64,000 bases of DNA from Defluviicoccus sp046348835 (GCA_046348835.1 JAXMDM010000004.1:124001-188000), one strand, 5' to 3'. Shown: positions 50,329-58,894, numbered from the stretch's first letter. Numbers and translations are program-made. Notes: a model not told the origin generated them from the letters alone.

Positions 50329-52020
50329 TCAGTTGCGGGCCGACAGCAGGCCGCGGGCGACCACGTGGGCCTGGATTTCCGCCGCCCCCTCGAACACGTT
50401 GAGGATGCGGGCGTCGCAGATCACCCGGCTGATGGGATACTCGAGGGCATAGCCGTTGCCGCCGTGGATCTGCAGGGCGTTGTCGGCGTTGGACCAAGCG
50501 ACGCGGGCGGCCAGCAGCTTCGCCATCCCCGCCTCGATGTCGCAACGGCGGTCGGAGTCCTTCTGCCGTGCCGAGTCGTAGGTGAGCTGGCGGGCGATCA
50601 TCGTCTCCACCGCCATCCACGCCAGCTTCACCGCCACCCGCGGGAAGGCGAAGATGGGCTTGCCGAACTGCTGCCGCTCCTGGGCGTACTTGAGCCCCAA
50701 CTCCATGGCGTTCTGGGCGACGCCGACGGCGCGGGCGGCGGTCTGGATGCGCGCACTCTCGAAAGTGGCCATCAGCTGCTTGAAGCCCTGGCCCTCCGAG
50801 CGGCCGAGGAGATTGGCCGCCGGCACCTCGAAGTCGTCGAAGCCCAGCTCGTACTCCTTCATCCCGCGGTAGCCCAGCACCTCGATCTCGCCGCCGGTCA
50901 TCCCCACCGCCGGAAACGGATTGTCCTCGGTGCCGCGCGGCTTCTCCGCGAGGAACATGGACAGGCCCTTCCAGTCCTTGGTGTTGGGATCGGTGCGGGC
51001 GAGCAGCGTCATCAGGTCGGTGCGGGCGGCGTGGGTGATCCAGGTCTTGTTGCCGATGATCTTGTAGACGTCGCCCGCCTTCACCGCGCGGGTGCGGAGC
51101 GATCCCAGGTCGGAGCCGGTGTTGGGTTCGGTGAACACCGCCGTCGGCAGGATCTCGCCGGACGCCAGCTTGGGCAGGAAGTGGGCCTTCTGGTCGTCGG
51201 TGCCGCCCAAGCGGATCAATTCGGCGGCGATCTCCGAGCGGGTGCCGAGCGAGCCGACGCCGATATAGCCGCGGCTCAGTTCCTCGGTGACCACGCACAT
51301 GGCCATCTTTTCCATGCCGAGGCCGCCGTACTCTTCCGGAATGGTCAGCCCGAACACCCCGAGTTCGGCCATCTCGTCGATGATCGACATCGGGATCAGT
51401 TCGTCGCGCTCGTGCCAGCCGTGGGCGAACGGAATCACCTTCTCTTCGGCGAAGCGGCGGAACTGGTCGCGGACCATGCCCAGCATCTCGTCGACGCCGG
51501 GGTTGCCGAAGTGGCCGTCGGCGATCAGCTCGGCGATGCGGATGCGCACCGCATCGGTGTTGCCGCGACGGATCAGGGTCACCACCGACGGCCGGCGGAA
51601 GGTGTGCAGCGCCTCGTCCGAAACCCCCATGTCGGCCGGCCGGACGATCTCCACCTGGGTCATCGGGATGCCGCCGGCGATCTGCGCCAGGTACTCGCCG
51701 TAGGCCGACTGCAGCATCAGCGTCTCCAGCTCGCTGAGCGCGCCATCGGCCTGCAGCCGCTCCGCCCAGGCCAGCATCTGCTGCAGCGACGCCACGTAGG
51801 TGGCGAGCCAGGCGTAGCCGTGGGCGGCGAACTGGTGGCGGTCGATCAGCTCGCCGTCGAGCCGGCCGCCGCGGACCACCCGGGACGACACCCCCTTGCG
51901 CACTTCCACCAGCAGGTGCTGCGCCGCCGAAAACGCGTCGACGCAGGTGTCGATCAGGTTGGCGACGATGAGTTGGTCATTCTCGGCCATGTTCCTGGCC
52001 TCGGCCTGCACGACATCCAT
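50329..52020 (-). CDS. mcd: Methylsuccinyl-CoA dehydrogenase (acyl-CoA dehydrogenase family)
   Basis: 563 residues, longer than ordinary acyl-CoA dehydrogenases because of an N-terminal extension of about 150 residues (FAAHGYAWLATYVASLQQMLAWAERLQ) that is characteristic of methylsuccinyl-CoA dehydrogenase of the EMC pathway. The dehydrogenase core is typical: LGVFGLTIPEEYGGLG, FTEPNTGSDLGSLRTRA, GNKTWITHAARTDLM, and the C-terminal NADNALQIHGGNGYALEYPISRVICDARILNVFEGAAEI. It makes mesaconyl-C1-CoA and passes electrons to ETF (etfBA). ATG 52020 has GGGAGG upstream. It lies downstream of ccr on the same strand. Confidence 0.87.
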   Translation of the reverse strand: MDVVQAEARNMAENDQLIVANLIDTCVDAFSAAQHLLVEVRKGVSSRVVRGGRLDGELIDRHQFAAHGYAWLATYVASLQQMLAWAERLQADGALSELETLMLQSAYGEYLAQIAGGIPMTQVEIVRPADMGVSDEALHTFRRPSVVTLIRRGNTDAVRIRIAELIADGHFGNPGVDEMLGMVRDQFRRFAEEKVIPFAHGWHERDELIPMSIIDEMAELGVFGLTIPEEYGGLGMEKMAMCVVTEELSRGYIGVGSLGTRSEIAAELIRLGGTDDQKAHFLPKLASGEILPTAVFTEPNTGSDLGSLRTRAVKAGDVYKIIGNKTWITHAARTDLMTLLARTDPNTKDWKGLSMFLAEKPRGTEDNPFPAVGMTGGEIEVLGYRGMKEYELGFDDFEVPAANLLGRSEGQGFKQLMATFESARIQTAARAVGVAQNAMELGLKYAQERQQFGKPIFAFPRVAVKLAWMAVETMIARQLTYDSARQKDSDRRCDIEAGMAKLLAARVAWSNADNALQIHGGNGYALEYPISRVICDARILNVFEGAAEIQAHVVARGLLSARN

Positions 52021-52173
52021 TTTGCGGACCTCCCTTCCCTCTTCGCCGACGCCGCGGCCGGCGTTCATTTTACCGCCGACCGCACTGCGCCGGCCCGTTC
52101 GTCCGTGTCCAAAGGGATGACGACGATCGGCGCCCGGGACGACGCCGACCCGCCCTCCCCGCACGGCTTGAGC

Positions 52174-52198
52174 GGGGGCCGGCGGATGGCCGGCCCCC
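52174..52198 (-). terminator. GC-rich hairpin between ccr and mcd
   Basis: A perfect 10-bp inverted repeat GGGGGCCGGC (52174-52183) / GCCGGCCCCC (52189-52198) lies seven bases beyond the ccr stop. No T-run follows, so it may attenuate or stabilise the transcript rather than fully terminate it; mcd begins 150 bases beyond. Confidence 0.5.
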
Positions 52199-52204
52199 GT
52201 CGCC

Positions 52205-53962
52205 TCAGGAGAGCACCTTGCGGACGATATCGGTCATCGACAGGACGCCGATGGGCTTACCGTCGGCGTCGCTGACCACCAGCCGGTGAATGCGACGGCG
52301 CAGCATGTCGGTGATCGCCTTCGACAGCGGCGTCGCCGCATCGCAGGTGGCGCAGCCCTCGGTCATGAAGTCGGCGACCTTGAGCGAGCGGGTCTCGTCC
52401 GGCGACCGCCCCTGACGGGCGAGGACGATGTCGGTCTGGGAGACCACGCCCACCGCCTTGTCGTTGTCGAGGACGACCACGGCGTGGACGTCGTTGTCCA
52501 TCATGATCCGCGCCGCATCCTCGAGGGTGTCGCCCATGGTGCAGGCGATGATCCCCTTGTGCATGTGCTCGCGAACGGTCGAGCCGTCCTCGAACACCTT
52601 GAACTCCGCCTCGATCGTCTGATCGACGCTCGGTAACGGCGCCGACAGGGGATAGGGGTGGGCGGTGTCGTGGACATCGCCTTTCGGCAGCTTCGGCTTC
52701 GCCCCCGCCACCGGCGCCGGCGCGCTCTTGCCGAGATTGAACTCGGGGGCGCCGATCAGCACCGCCATGTTGCCGTGGGGATGCATGTTGTCGTGCATCA
52801 GCTGGTGCGCCTGCGGCAGGTCGTCATAGGTGAACACCTTGGACGTGCACGGATCGAGGAGCCCCGCCAGCGCCAGCTCGTTCATGGCGTAGGCTTGGCC
52901 GTCGTTGGCGAAGTGGGAGCCCTGCACCCGTTTCTGCCGCATCCACAGGTAGCGCAGATCGACCGTAGCATTGTAGCCGGTGGTGCCGGCGCAGATGACC
53001 ACCATGCCGCCGGTCTCGCAGACGAACAGCGAGGTGGGGATGGTCGACTCGCCCGGATGCTCGAACACCACCTTCGGCGCCCGCTTGTCGCCGAGGACGT
53101 CCCAGATGGCGGCGCCGAAGGCGCGCACCCCCTTCAGCCAGGTGTTGTAGCCGACGGTGTCCTTCCAGTGGGGCAGCATCCCCCAATGGTCGAAATTCCT
53201 GCGATTGATGCAACCCTTGGCGCCCAACTTGAGGCAATAGTCGATCTTGTCCTCGCCGGAGATGACGGCGACCGGGACCGCCCCCGCCGCCTTGGCGATC
53301 TGGATCGCCATCGAGCCCAGGCCACCTGCACCGCCCCAGATGAGGACGACGTCGTCCGGCTTCATGCCGTGCTCGGGCCAGCCATGCAGCATCCGATAGG
53401 CGGTGGCGCCGACCAGCACGTAGGAGGCCGCTTCCTCCCAGTTCATGTGCTTCGGCTTCGGCATGCACTGATGCGCCTGCACCTTGGTGAACTGGGCGAA
53501 CGAGCCGAAGTTGGTTTCATAACCCCAGATGCGGAAGGAGGGCGAATACATCGGGTCGTTGCCGGCGACGACCCAGGGACAATCGCGGTCCCACATGCCG
53601 CAATGAACCACCACCTCGTCACCCACCTTGACGTTGGTGACGTCCTTGCCGACCGCATAGACGATGCCCGACGCGTCGGACCCACCGATGTGGAAATCTT
53701 CCTTCTCGCCTTTCTTCTGGCGGGCCTTGATGACATTGACCGGGATGCCGAGGGCCGCCCAAACATTGTTATAGTTGATTCCGGCAGCCATGACGTAGAC
53801 GAGACATTCGTCATCCGCGATGGTAGGGACGTCCACGACTTCTTTTTGAAAGGCGGTGGTGGGCTGGCCGAAGCGGTTCTCCCGCACCAACCAAGCGTTC
53901 ATCTTGGCCGGAACTTCGCCGACGGGGGGTTGTTCGCCGACCGGATACAATTCTTTTGACAA
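52205..53962 (-). CDS. ccr: Crotonyl-CoA carboxylase/reductase with C-terminal CBS-domain pair
   Basis: 585 residues. The first 410 form a typical Ccr (medium-chain reductase): MNAWLVRENRFGQP, AAGINYNNVWAALG, the NADPH-binding GAGGLGSMAIQIAKAAGA at 211-228, and QGSHFANDGQAY. Ccr reductively carboxylates crotonyl-CoA to ethylmalonyl-CoA, the defining EMC step. After a Pro/Ala linker (411-445), two CBS domains follow (about 464-515 and 529-585), with DNDVHAVVVLDNDKAVGVVSQTDIVLARQG and LRRRIHRLVVSDADGKPIGVLSMTDIVRKV. Such pairs bind adenine nucleotides or SAM. The usual Ccr is about 430 residues, so this fusion is unusual. The start is TTG 53962 behind AGGAGGG; stop 52205. Confidence 0.92.
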   Translation of the reverse strand: MSKELYPVGEQPPVGEVPAKMNAWLVRENRFGQPTTAFQKEVVDVPTIADDECLVYVMAAGINYNNVWAALGIPVNVIKARQKKGEKEDFHIGGSDASGIVYAVGKDVTNVKVGDEVVVHCGMWDRDCPWVVAGNDPMYSPSFRIWGYETNFGSFAQFTKVQAHQCMPKPKHMNWEEAASYVLVGATAYRMLHGWPEHGMKPDDVVLIWGGAGGLGSMAIQIAKAAGAVPVAVISGEDKIDYCLKLGAKGCINRRNFDHWGMLPHWKDTVGYNTWLKGVRAFGAAIWDVLGDKRAPKVVFEHPGESTIPTSLFVCETGGMVVICAGTTGYNATVDLRYLWMRQKRVQGSHFANDGQAYAMNELALAGLLDPCTSKVFTYDDLPQAHQLMHDNMHPHGNMAVLIGAPEFNLGKSAPAPVAGAKPKLPKGDVHDTAHPYPLSAPLPSVDQTIEAEFKVFEDGSTVREHMHKGIIACTMGDTLEDAARIMMDNDVHAVVVLDNDKAVGVVSQTDIVLARQGRSPDETRSLKVADFMTEGCATCDAATPLSKAITDMLRRRIHRLVVSDADGKPIGVLSMTDIVRKVLS

Positions 53963-54156
53963 TTCTCGTCCCTCCTTTTGCGGGTTCGCATCGCGTCCCG
54001 GATTATCTCAAGGCGGCGAAGCCCAAGCGCTGGGTCCGACCCCCCGGCTCGCCTCTCCCGTGCTCGGGCGCGCCGTGCACACCAAGCGAGCGGCTGCGTC
54101 ACGGATTTGAGAGACCGAATCTTTTAGACCGGAGCGTCTTTCTTCGCAACGCACAA

Positions 54157-54307
54157 TTTGCTAACCTGCCCCGCGTCTCCGACAGGCCTACACGAATTCT
54201 TTGTCGGCACTTCGCGGGCCGTTCCGCCGGCGGGACGACGGCAAAAGCGACGAAAAAACGGCGAGGGGAGGGAGGGCGATGGGTAACCCTTTAGCAAATG
54301 CAGCAAA
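54157..54307. promoter_or_regulatory. Inverted TTTGCTAA / TTAGCAAA sites in the divergent ccr-ecm control region
   Basis: TTTGCTAA (54157-54164) and its exact complement TTAGCAAA (54291-54298) flank the middle of the intergenic region; the second copy runs on as GCAAATGCAGCAAAG (54294-54308), containing two GCAAA half-sites 9 bases apart. This resembles the GCAAA-type operators of short-chain-fatty-acid regulators (ScfR/PccR/RamB class), but no such regulator gene is in the window and binding is not demonstrated. The 558-base region 53963-54520 also contains the strong ribosome site of a possible 46-codon ORF; otherwise nothing more is seen. Confidence 0.35.
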
Positions 54308-54419
54308 GAGTCCCTTGCGGCGGGCTGCCCTGCGGCGGATCCGCCCCTATTCCGGCCATGCGCGCGCGAAGGCACCGGCCTCCAAGCCCACCGACGCGGT
54401 CATTGACCTCGCAGCTTGA
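54279..54419 (+). CDS. Possible 46-residue basic peptide in the ccr-ecm region
   Basis: ATG 54279 lies behind GGGGAGGGAGGG, a very strong ribosome site. The peptide starts MGNPLANAAKSPLRRAAL and is rich in Arg, Ala and Lys (RRIRPYSGHARAK), without a hydrophobic segment. The TTAGCAAA operator candidate falls inside the first codons. No homologue is known to me. It may be a regulatory leader peptide or chance. Confidence 0.3.
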   Translation: MGNPLANAAKSPLRRAALRRIRPYSGHARAKAPASKPTDAVIDLAA

Positions 54420-54520
54420 GCCGCTAACCTAAAGTGGCGGGCGAAACCCGTCACGGCATTTCCAACCAATTCCCAGACGCCGCCCTCTCAGTCGGGGTTC
54501 ACCTTTGGAGGATTCTCCTC

Positions 54521-56578
54521 ATGCAACAATCCACCCTCGACAAGGCAGTTGCAGGCGACGCGGAGAAGGTGGCGCCGCAACCTCACCAGATCACGGGCGC
54601 CGACGGCCAAGTCACCCGAGACAAGCCGTGGATCATCCGCACCTACGCCGGCCACTCCAGTGCCAAGGCGTCGAACGAACTCTACCGCTCCAACCTGTCC
54701 CGGGGTCAGACCGGGTTGTCGATCGCGTTCGACCTGGCCACCCAGTGCGGCTACGACTCCGATAATCCGATCGCTCGCCCCGAGGTGGGCAAGGTCGGCG
54801 TGCCCATCAACAGCCTGGACGATTTCCACGTCCTGTTCGACCAGATCCCCATCGAGGAGATGAACACCTCGATGACGATCAATGGTACGGCGATGTGGCT
54901 GCTGTCGCTCTACGTCGCCCTGGCCAGAGAACGCGGTGTCGACCTCAAGAAGCTTGCCGGGACGACGCAGAACGACCTGATCAAGGAATACCTCGCCCGC
55001 GGCACGTACATCTTCCCACCGGAAGCGAGCCTGCGGATCATCGCCGAGATGTACGAGTTCTGCCTCGAAGAGATCCCCACCTGGAACCCCTCCAACATTT
55101 GCAGCTACCACCTGCAGGAGGCCGGTGCGACACCGGTGCAGGAGCTCTCTTTCGCGCTCGCCAACGCCATCGGGCTGCTGGACCTGCTCAAGAAACGCGG
55201 CCGGTTCACCAACCGACAGTTCGAAAAGGCCGTCGGACGGATCAGCTTCTTCGTCAACGCCGGCATGCGGTTCGTCGAAGAGATGTGCAAGATGCGCGCC
55301 TTCGCCGAGCTGTGGACCGAGATCACCCGCGAGCGCTACGGCGTCACCGACGAGCGGTACACGCGGTTTCGCTACGGCGTGCAGGTCAACTCGCTGGGGC
55401 TCACCGAGGTCCAGCCGGAAAATAACGCCTGGCGGATCATGATCGAGGCGCTCGGGGTGACGCTCAGCCGCGATGCGCGCTGCCGGGCGTTGCAGTTGCC
55501 GGCGTGGAACGAGGCCCTGTCGCTGCCCCGCCCGTGGGACCAGCAGTGGTCGCTGCGCCTGCAGCAGATCTTCGCCTACGAGACCGACCTGCTGGAGTAC
55601 CCCGACCTGTTCACCGGCAGCGTCGTCATCGAGTCGAAGGTCGCTGCCCTCAAGGCCCAAGCCAAGGCCGAGATCGACCGTATTCTCGGCATGGGCGGCG
55701 TCGTCGGCGCGATCGAGAACGGCTACATGAAGTCCGCCCTGGTCCGCTCCATGTCCGAACGGGTCAGCCGGATCAACACCGGCAAGCAGATCGTCGTCGG
55801 CCTGAACAAGTGGACGGACGGCATTCCCTCGCCGCTGGTCGGCGGCGACGACGGTGGTCTTTTCATTCTCGACGACAGCGCGACCCGCGACACCCTCGAC
55901 AATCTGGCCAAGGTGCGGCGGAACCGCGACCCGGAACGGGCTAAGGCGGCCCTCGCCGCGTTGCAGGAGGCCGCACGCAACGGCGACAGCATGATGGAAC
56001 CCTCCATCGAGTGTGCCCTGGCGCGGGTCACCACCGGGGAGTGGTCCCATGCACTGCGGCAGGTGTTCGGCGAGTTCCGGCCTTCGACCGGGGTGGACGG
56101 GCAGCGGCTCGGGCTCACCGGCGACCGGGTGGACGCGCTGCACGCCCGCATCGAGGCGCTGTCCCACAGGCTCGGCCACCGGCCGCGCATCGTGGTCGGC
56201 AAGCCCGGCCTCGACGGACACTCCAACGGCGCCGAGGTCATCGCGGTGTCCGCGCGGCATGTGGGCTTCGACGTGATCTACTCGGGGATCCGGCTCTCCG
56301 CCGAAGAGATCGTCCGCTCCGCGGTCGAAGAAGGCGCCGACGTGATCGGTGCGTCCGTGCTCTCCGGGTCCCACGTCGAGCTGGCGGCGCAGATCATGGC
56401 CGGGTTGAAGGCCGAGGGCGCCGACCAGTCCATCAAGGTGGTGGTCGGCGGCATCATCCCGGTCGCCGACTTCGCCAAGCTTCAGGCCCTGGGCGTGGCC
56501 AAGGTGTTCACGCCGTCGAACTACGATCTGCTCGACATCATGGAGTCCGTGGTCAGCCTGCTCGAGGAACAACCGTGA
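54521..56578 (+). CDS. ecm: Ethylmalonyl-CoA mutase (B12-dependent)
   Basis: 685-residue coenzyme-B12-dependent acyl-CoA mutase. The catalytic barrel has TYAGHSSAKASNELYR, GLSIAFDLATQCGYDSDNP, MNTSMTINGTAMWLLSLY and the C-terminal cobalamin domain (from about residue 555) the base-off motif DxHxxG in GKPGLDGHSNGAEVIAVS, with GASVLSGSH and VVVGGIIP. The QCGYDSDNP and single-polypeptide form mark the Ecm group rather than methylmalonyl-CoA mutase (whose AB domain carries different signatures). It makes methylsuccinyl-CoA for Mcd. ATG 54521 is preceded by TTGGAGGA; longer frames lack support. MeaB overlaps its stop. Confidence 0.87.
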   Translation: MQQSTLDKAVAGDAEKVAPQPHQITGADGQVTRDKPWIIRTYAGHSSAKASNELYRSNLSRGQTGLSIAFDLATQCGYDSDNPIARPEVGKVGVPINSLDDFHVLFDQIPIEEMNTSMTINGTAMWLLSLYVALARERGVDLKKLAGTTQNDLIKEYLARGTYIFPPEASLRIIAEMYEFCLEEIPTWNPSNICSYHLQEAGATPVQELSFALANAIGLLDLLKKRGRFTNRQFEKAVGRISFFVNAGMRFVEEMCKMRAFAELWTEITRERYGVTDERYTRFRYGVQVNSLGLTEVQPENNAWRIMIEALGVTLSRDARCRALQLPAWNEALSLPRPWDQQWSLRLQQIFAYETDLLEYPDLFTGSVVIESKVAALKAQAKAEIDRILGMGGVVGAIENGYMKSALVRSMSERVSRINTGKQIVVGLNKWTDGIPSPLVGGDDGGLFILDDSATRDTLDNLAKVRRNRDPERAKAALAALQEAARNGDSMMEPSIECALARVTTGEWSHALRQVFGEFRPSTGVDGQRLGLTGDRVDALHARIEALSHRLGHRPRIVVGKPGLDGHSNGAEVIAVSARHVGFDVIYSGIRLSAEEIVRSAVEEGADVIGASVLSGSHVELAAQIMAGLKAEGADQSIKVVVGGIIPVADFAKLQALGVAKVFTPSNYDLLDIMESVVSLLEEQP

Positions 56579-57570
56579 CGCAGCTTTTGGCTCCCCGTAG
56601 GCCAGCCGTCACCCCAACCGAACTCGCCGAACAGGCGCTGACCCGGGCGCGTCACCCCGTCGCCCGTCTCGTGTCCCTCGCCGAGGACAGCCGAAGCGAC
56701 GCCGCGGCGCGCTGCGACGAGGCCATGGCGGTGCTGGAGGCCAGCGCCCAGCGCCGCAACCACGTTGCCCGGGTCATCGGCATCACCGGCAGCCCGGGCT
56801 CGGGCAAGTCCTCGCTGGTGTCCCGGGTCTCCAACGCCATGATCGCGGCCGACCCCGACCTGACGGTCGCCGTCGTCGCCGTCGACCCGTCCAGCCCCTC
56901 CTCCGGCGGCGCTCTGCTCGGCGATCGGACCCGGATGGTCCTCGAGCCCGGGCAGGACCGGATTTATTTCCGCAGCCAGGCCTCCGCAACCGCGCTCGGC
57001 GGCTTGGCACCGACCACCTTCCAGGTGTGCCGGGTGCTTTCGTTGATCTTCAACTACATCATCGTGGAGACGGTGGGGGTCGGGCAAAGCGAGGCGGACG
57101 TGCGGCACCTGGCCGACCGGGTGTTCCTGGTCATGGCACCGCTCGGCGGCGACGAGATCCAGTACCTCAAGGCCGGCATCCTCGAGATCCCCGACGCGTT
57201 CGTGGTCAACAAGTGGGATGAACCGGCGGCGACCCGCACCTACCACCAGCTGCGCGGAAGCCTCGGGCTGGCCCGCCCCAACGACGCCCACCACATCCCG
57301 ATCTACCGGACCAGCGCCAAGACCGGACATGGCATCGACGAGTTGGCGCACGGTGTCCTGACCATGGTGACCGCCTCGAACGCGACGCCTGTACGCGAGC
57401 GGGCCCCCCACTTCTTCACCGCCTGGGTACGGGACGAATGGGGACGGGTCGGCGCCCGGCACCTGGCCGAACGCCTCGGCGGCGCGCGCGCCTTCCTCGC
57501 CGCTCAGGACGGCTTCGCCGCGGCGCGCCGATCCTTCGACGCCTCCATCCGGGCGGCGCTGCACGGATAA
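56575..57570 (+). CDS. meaB: MeaB/ArgK-type GTPase chaperone of B12 mutases
   Basis: 331-residue G3E-type GTPase that protects and reloads acyl-CoA mutases. The P-loop is IGITGSPGSGKSSLVSR, switch regions VAVDPSSPSSGGALLGDRTRM and VETVGVGQSEADVRHLAD, and the guanine-specificity NKWD in DAFVVNKWDEP. Compared with the common ArgK/MeaB form, the sequence between switch I and II reads YFRSQASATALGGLAPTTFQ, so it is a divergent branch. GTG 56575 overlaps the ecm stop (GTGA), showing translational coupling with its mutase. Upstream in-frame sequence belongs to ecm. Confidence 0.9.
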   Translation: MTQLLAPRRPAVTPTELAEQALTRARHPVARLVSLAEDSRSDAAARCDEAMAVLEASAQRRNHVARVIGITGSPGSGKSSLVSRVSNAMIAADPDLTVAVVAVDPSSPSSGGALLGDRTRMVLEPGQDRIYFRSQASATALGGLAPTTFQVCRVLSLIFNYIIVETVGVGQSEADVRHLADRVFLVMAPLGGDEIQYLKAGILEIPDAFVVNKWDEPAATRTYHQLRGSLGLARPNDAHHIPIYRTSAKTGHGIDELAHGVLTMVTASNATPVRERAPHFFTAWVRDEWGRVGARHLAERLGGARAFLAAQDGFAAARRSFDASIRAALHG

Positions 57571-57774
57571 TCCCGGTAGCCGCCCCCCCCCACGCTAGTA
57601 TCCCCGCATCATCCCCATCGATACGCACGGGGCGTTCCCCGCCCCGCGCCGGCACGGCGATCCTGCCGGAAGAACCCACCCCGTGGTTCTGGACAAGACT
57701 TAATTGGCGGTCGGGCGCGCACGGAAATACCTCTGCCGGGCTTATGCCATCACGGCTTATCAGGAGGTTCTTCC

Positions 57775-58119
57775 ATGTCGCTTCCCACCGTTCGCGTCGC
57801 CGCCGTCTTTGCCGCCGCCAGTCTGGCGGTAGGTTTGGCCATCGTCGCCCCGGCCGGCATCGCCTTCGCCCAGCAACAGGCCCCGCAGCACCCCGCGGCC
57901 GCCGGCACGGTGCACCCGGGCGGTGCGCCCGGCACGGCGAAGGAAGACCATTCGGCGAAGGAGGATCATCCCAAGATGGAGGCCGCCCTGAAGGATCTGG
58001 ATAAGGCCAAGTCCGAGCTGGGATCGGCGGCGCACGACTTTCACGGTCACCGGGCAAAGGCGATGGAGCTGATAACCCAGGCGAGCGAGGAGATTCACCA
58101 AGGCCTCGCCTCCGACTAG
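57775..58119 (+). CDS. Small exported His/Lys-rich helical protein
   Basis: 114 residues. Signal peptide ends near GIAFAQ; the mature chain is Gln/Pro/His-rich (QQQAPQHPAA), then charged KEDHSAKEDHPKMEAAL and a helix LDKAKSELGSAAHDFHGHRAKAMELITQASEEI. The spaced His could bind metal or haem. Unknown family. ATG 57775 has AGGAGG upstream, and a terminator follows, so it is a stand-alone gene. Confidence 0.65.
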   Translation: MSLPTVRVAAVFAAASLAVGLAIVAPAGIAFAQQQAPQHPAAAGTVHPGGAPGTAKEDHSAKEDHPKMEAALKDLDKAKSELGSAAHDFHGHRAKAMELITQASEEIHQGLASD

Positions 58120-58153
58120 GAGCGGCGCCGCCTGATCACCGGCCGAAGAAAAC

Positions 58154-58185
58154 GGCGGCCAGGACCCACCGCGTGCCTGGCCGCC
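58154..58185 (+). terminator. Hairpin terminator after the small exported gene
   Basis: A perfect 10-bp stem GGCGGCCAGG (58154-58163) / CCTGGCCGCC (58176-58185) with a 12-base loop, followed by TGTTCTCTC. It lies 34 bases after the stop. Confidence 0.65.
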
Positions 58186-58304
58186 TGTTCTCTCCCGCAT
58201 CACTAGCCGGGGCATCGGTGCCGTTTCCAGGCGAAGCGTGAACGACCATATCTTCTCTTGCGGACACGCGCGGCGGCGCGCGGCAAGGACCGAGGAGAAC
58301 GACG

Positions 58305-58511
58305 ATGGCAACGCGGGCCAGTCTTGTCGCGACGGGATGGCTGACCCTGCTGGTCCTCGCCGGCTGCAGCTGGCAGCCGACGCCGCCGCCGCAGTTCGAC
58401 TACGTGGACTTCGGCGGCACCGGCGACCTGATGACGAAATGCATGCAGTACGGTTCCCAGTCCTATTGCGAGCGGCAGATCTGGGGCGGCGGCGATCGCG
58501 GCCGCCCGTGA
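58305..58511 (+). CDS. Small lipoprotein (first of a tandem pair)
   Basis: 68 residues; signal peptide with lipobox LAGC at 18-21, then SWQPTPPPQFDY and the shared block FGGTGDLMTKCMQYGSQSYC ending EQIWGGG-like (RQIWGGGDRGRP). ATG 58305 follows GAGGAG. The following gene is a close copy. Function unknown; the conserved Cys pair KCM-x6-YCE could form a disulphide. Confidence 0.65.
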   Translation: MATRASLVATGWLTLLVLAGCSWQPTPPPQFDYVDFGGTGDLMTKCMQYGSQSYCERQIWGGGDRGRP

Positions 58512-58627
58512 TCCGACGTGGCGGCGGCGGCGACAGCCGCGCTGGCGTTGTGGGCGGCCGCGTGCCACATAACCCTCACGGACCCGGGCGACGTGCCGGC
58601 GGGGCGCGGCACGAAAGGAGCGAAACG

Positions 58628-58822
58628 ATGAACCGGAGCTTGCGTCTGGCCGCGGCGGCCGGGGCGATCCTGGTCCTGGCGGGGTGCGGGCTGCAACCCG
58701 ACCCGCCGCCGTCGTTCCCGATCACCGCCTTCGGCGGCACCGGCGATCTGATGAGCAAGTGCATGGCCTACGCGTCGGAATCCTACTGCGAGCAGCAGAT
58801 CTGGGGTGGCGGCGAACGCTAA
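58628..58822 (+). CDS. Small lipoprotein (second of a tandem pair)
   Basis: 64 residues and a paralogue of the preceding gene: lipobox LAGC (18-21), LQPDPPPSFPITAFGG, then TGDLMSKCMAYASESYCEQQ and IWGGGER. The two genes differ mostly in the signal and Pro-rich linker, while the FGGTGDLM-KCM-Y-S-SYCE core is kept, so they are a tandem duplication under selection. ATG 58628 follows AAAGGAG. Confidence 0.65.
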   Translation: MNRSLRLAAAAGAILVLAGCGLQPDPPPSFPITAFGGTGDLMSKCMAYASESYCEQQIWGGGER

Positions 58823-58894
58823 CGCGCCGCCCTACCCGCCGGTCCTGTGGGATCCGTTCGGCAGGTCGCCGCGGCGGCCGTGGGTCCCCCGCCC

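Noticed and set aside
56011..57570. MeaB beginning far upstream at 56011
   Set aside because: The first 188 codons are out-of-frame ecm sequence; homology starts at GTG 56575, which overlaps the ecm stop.
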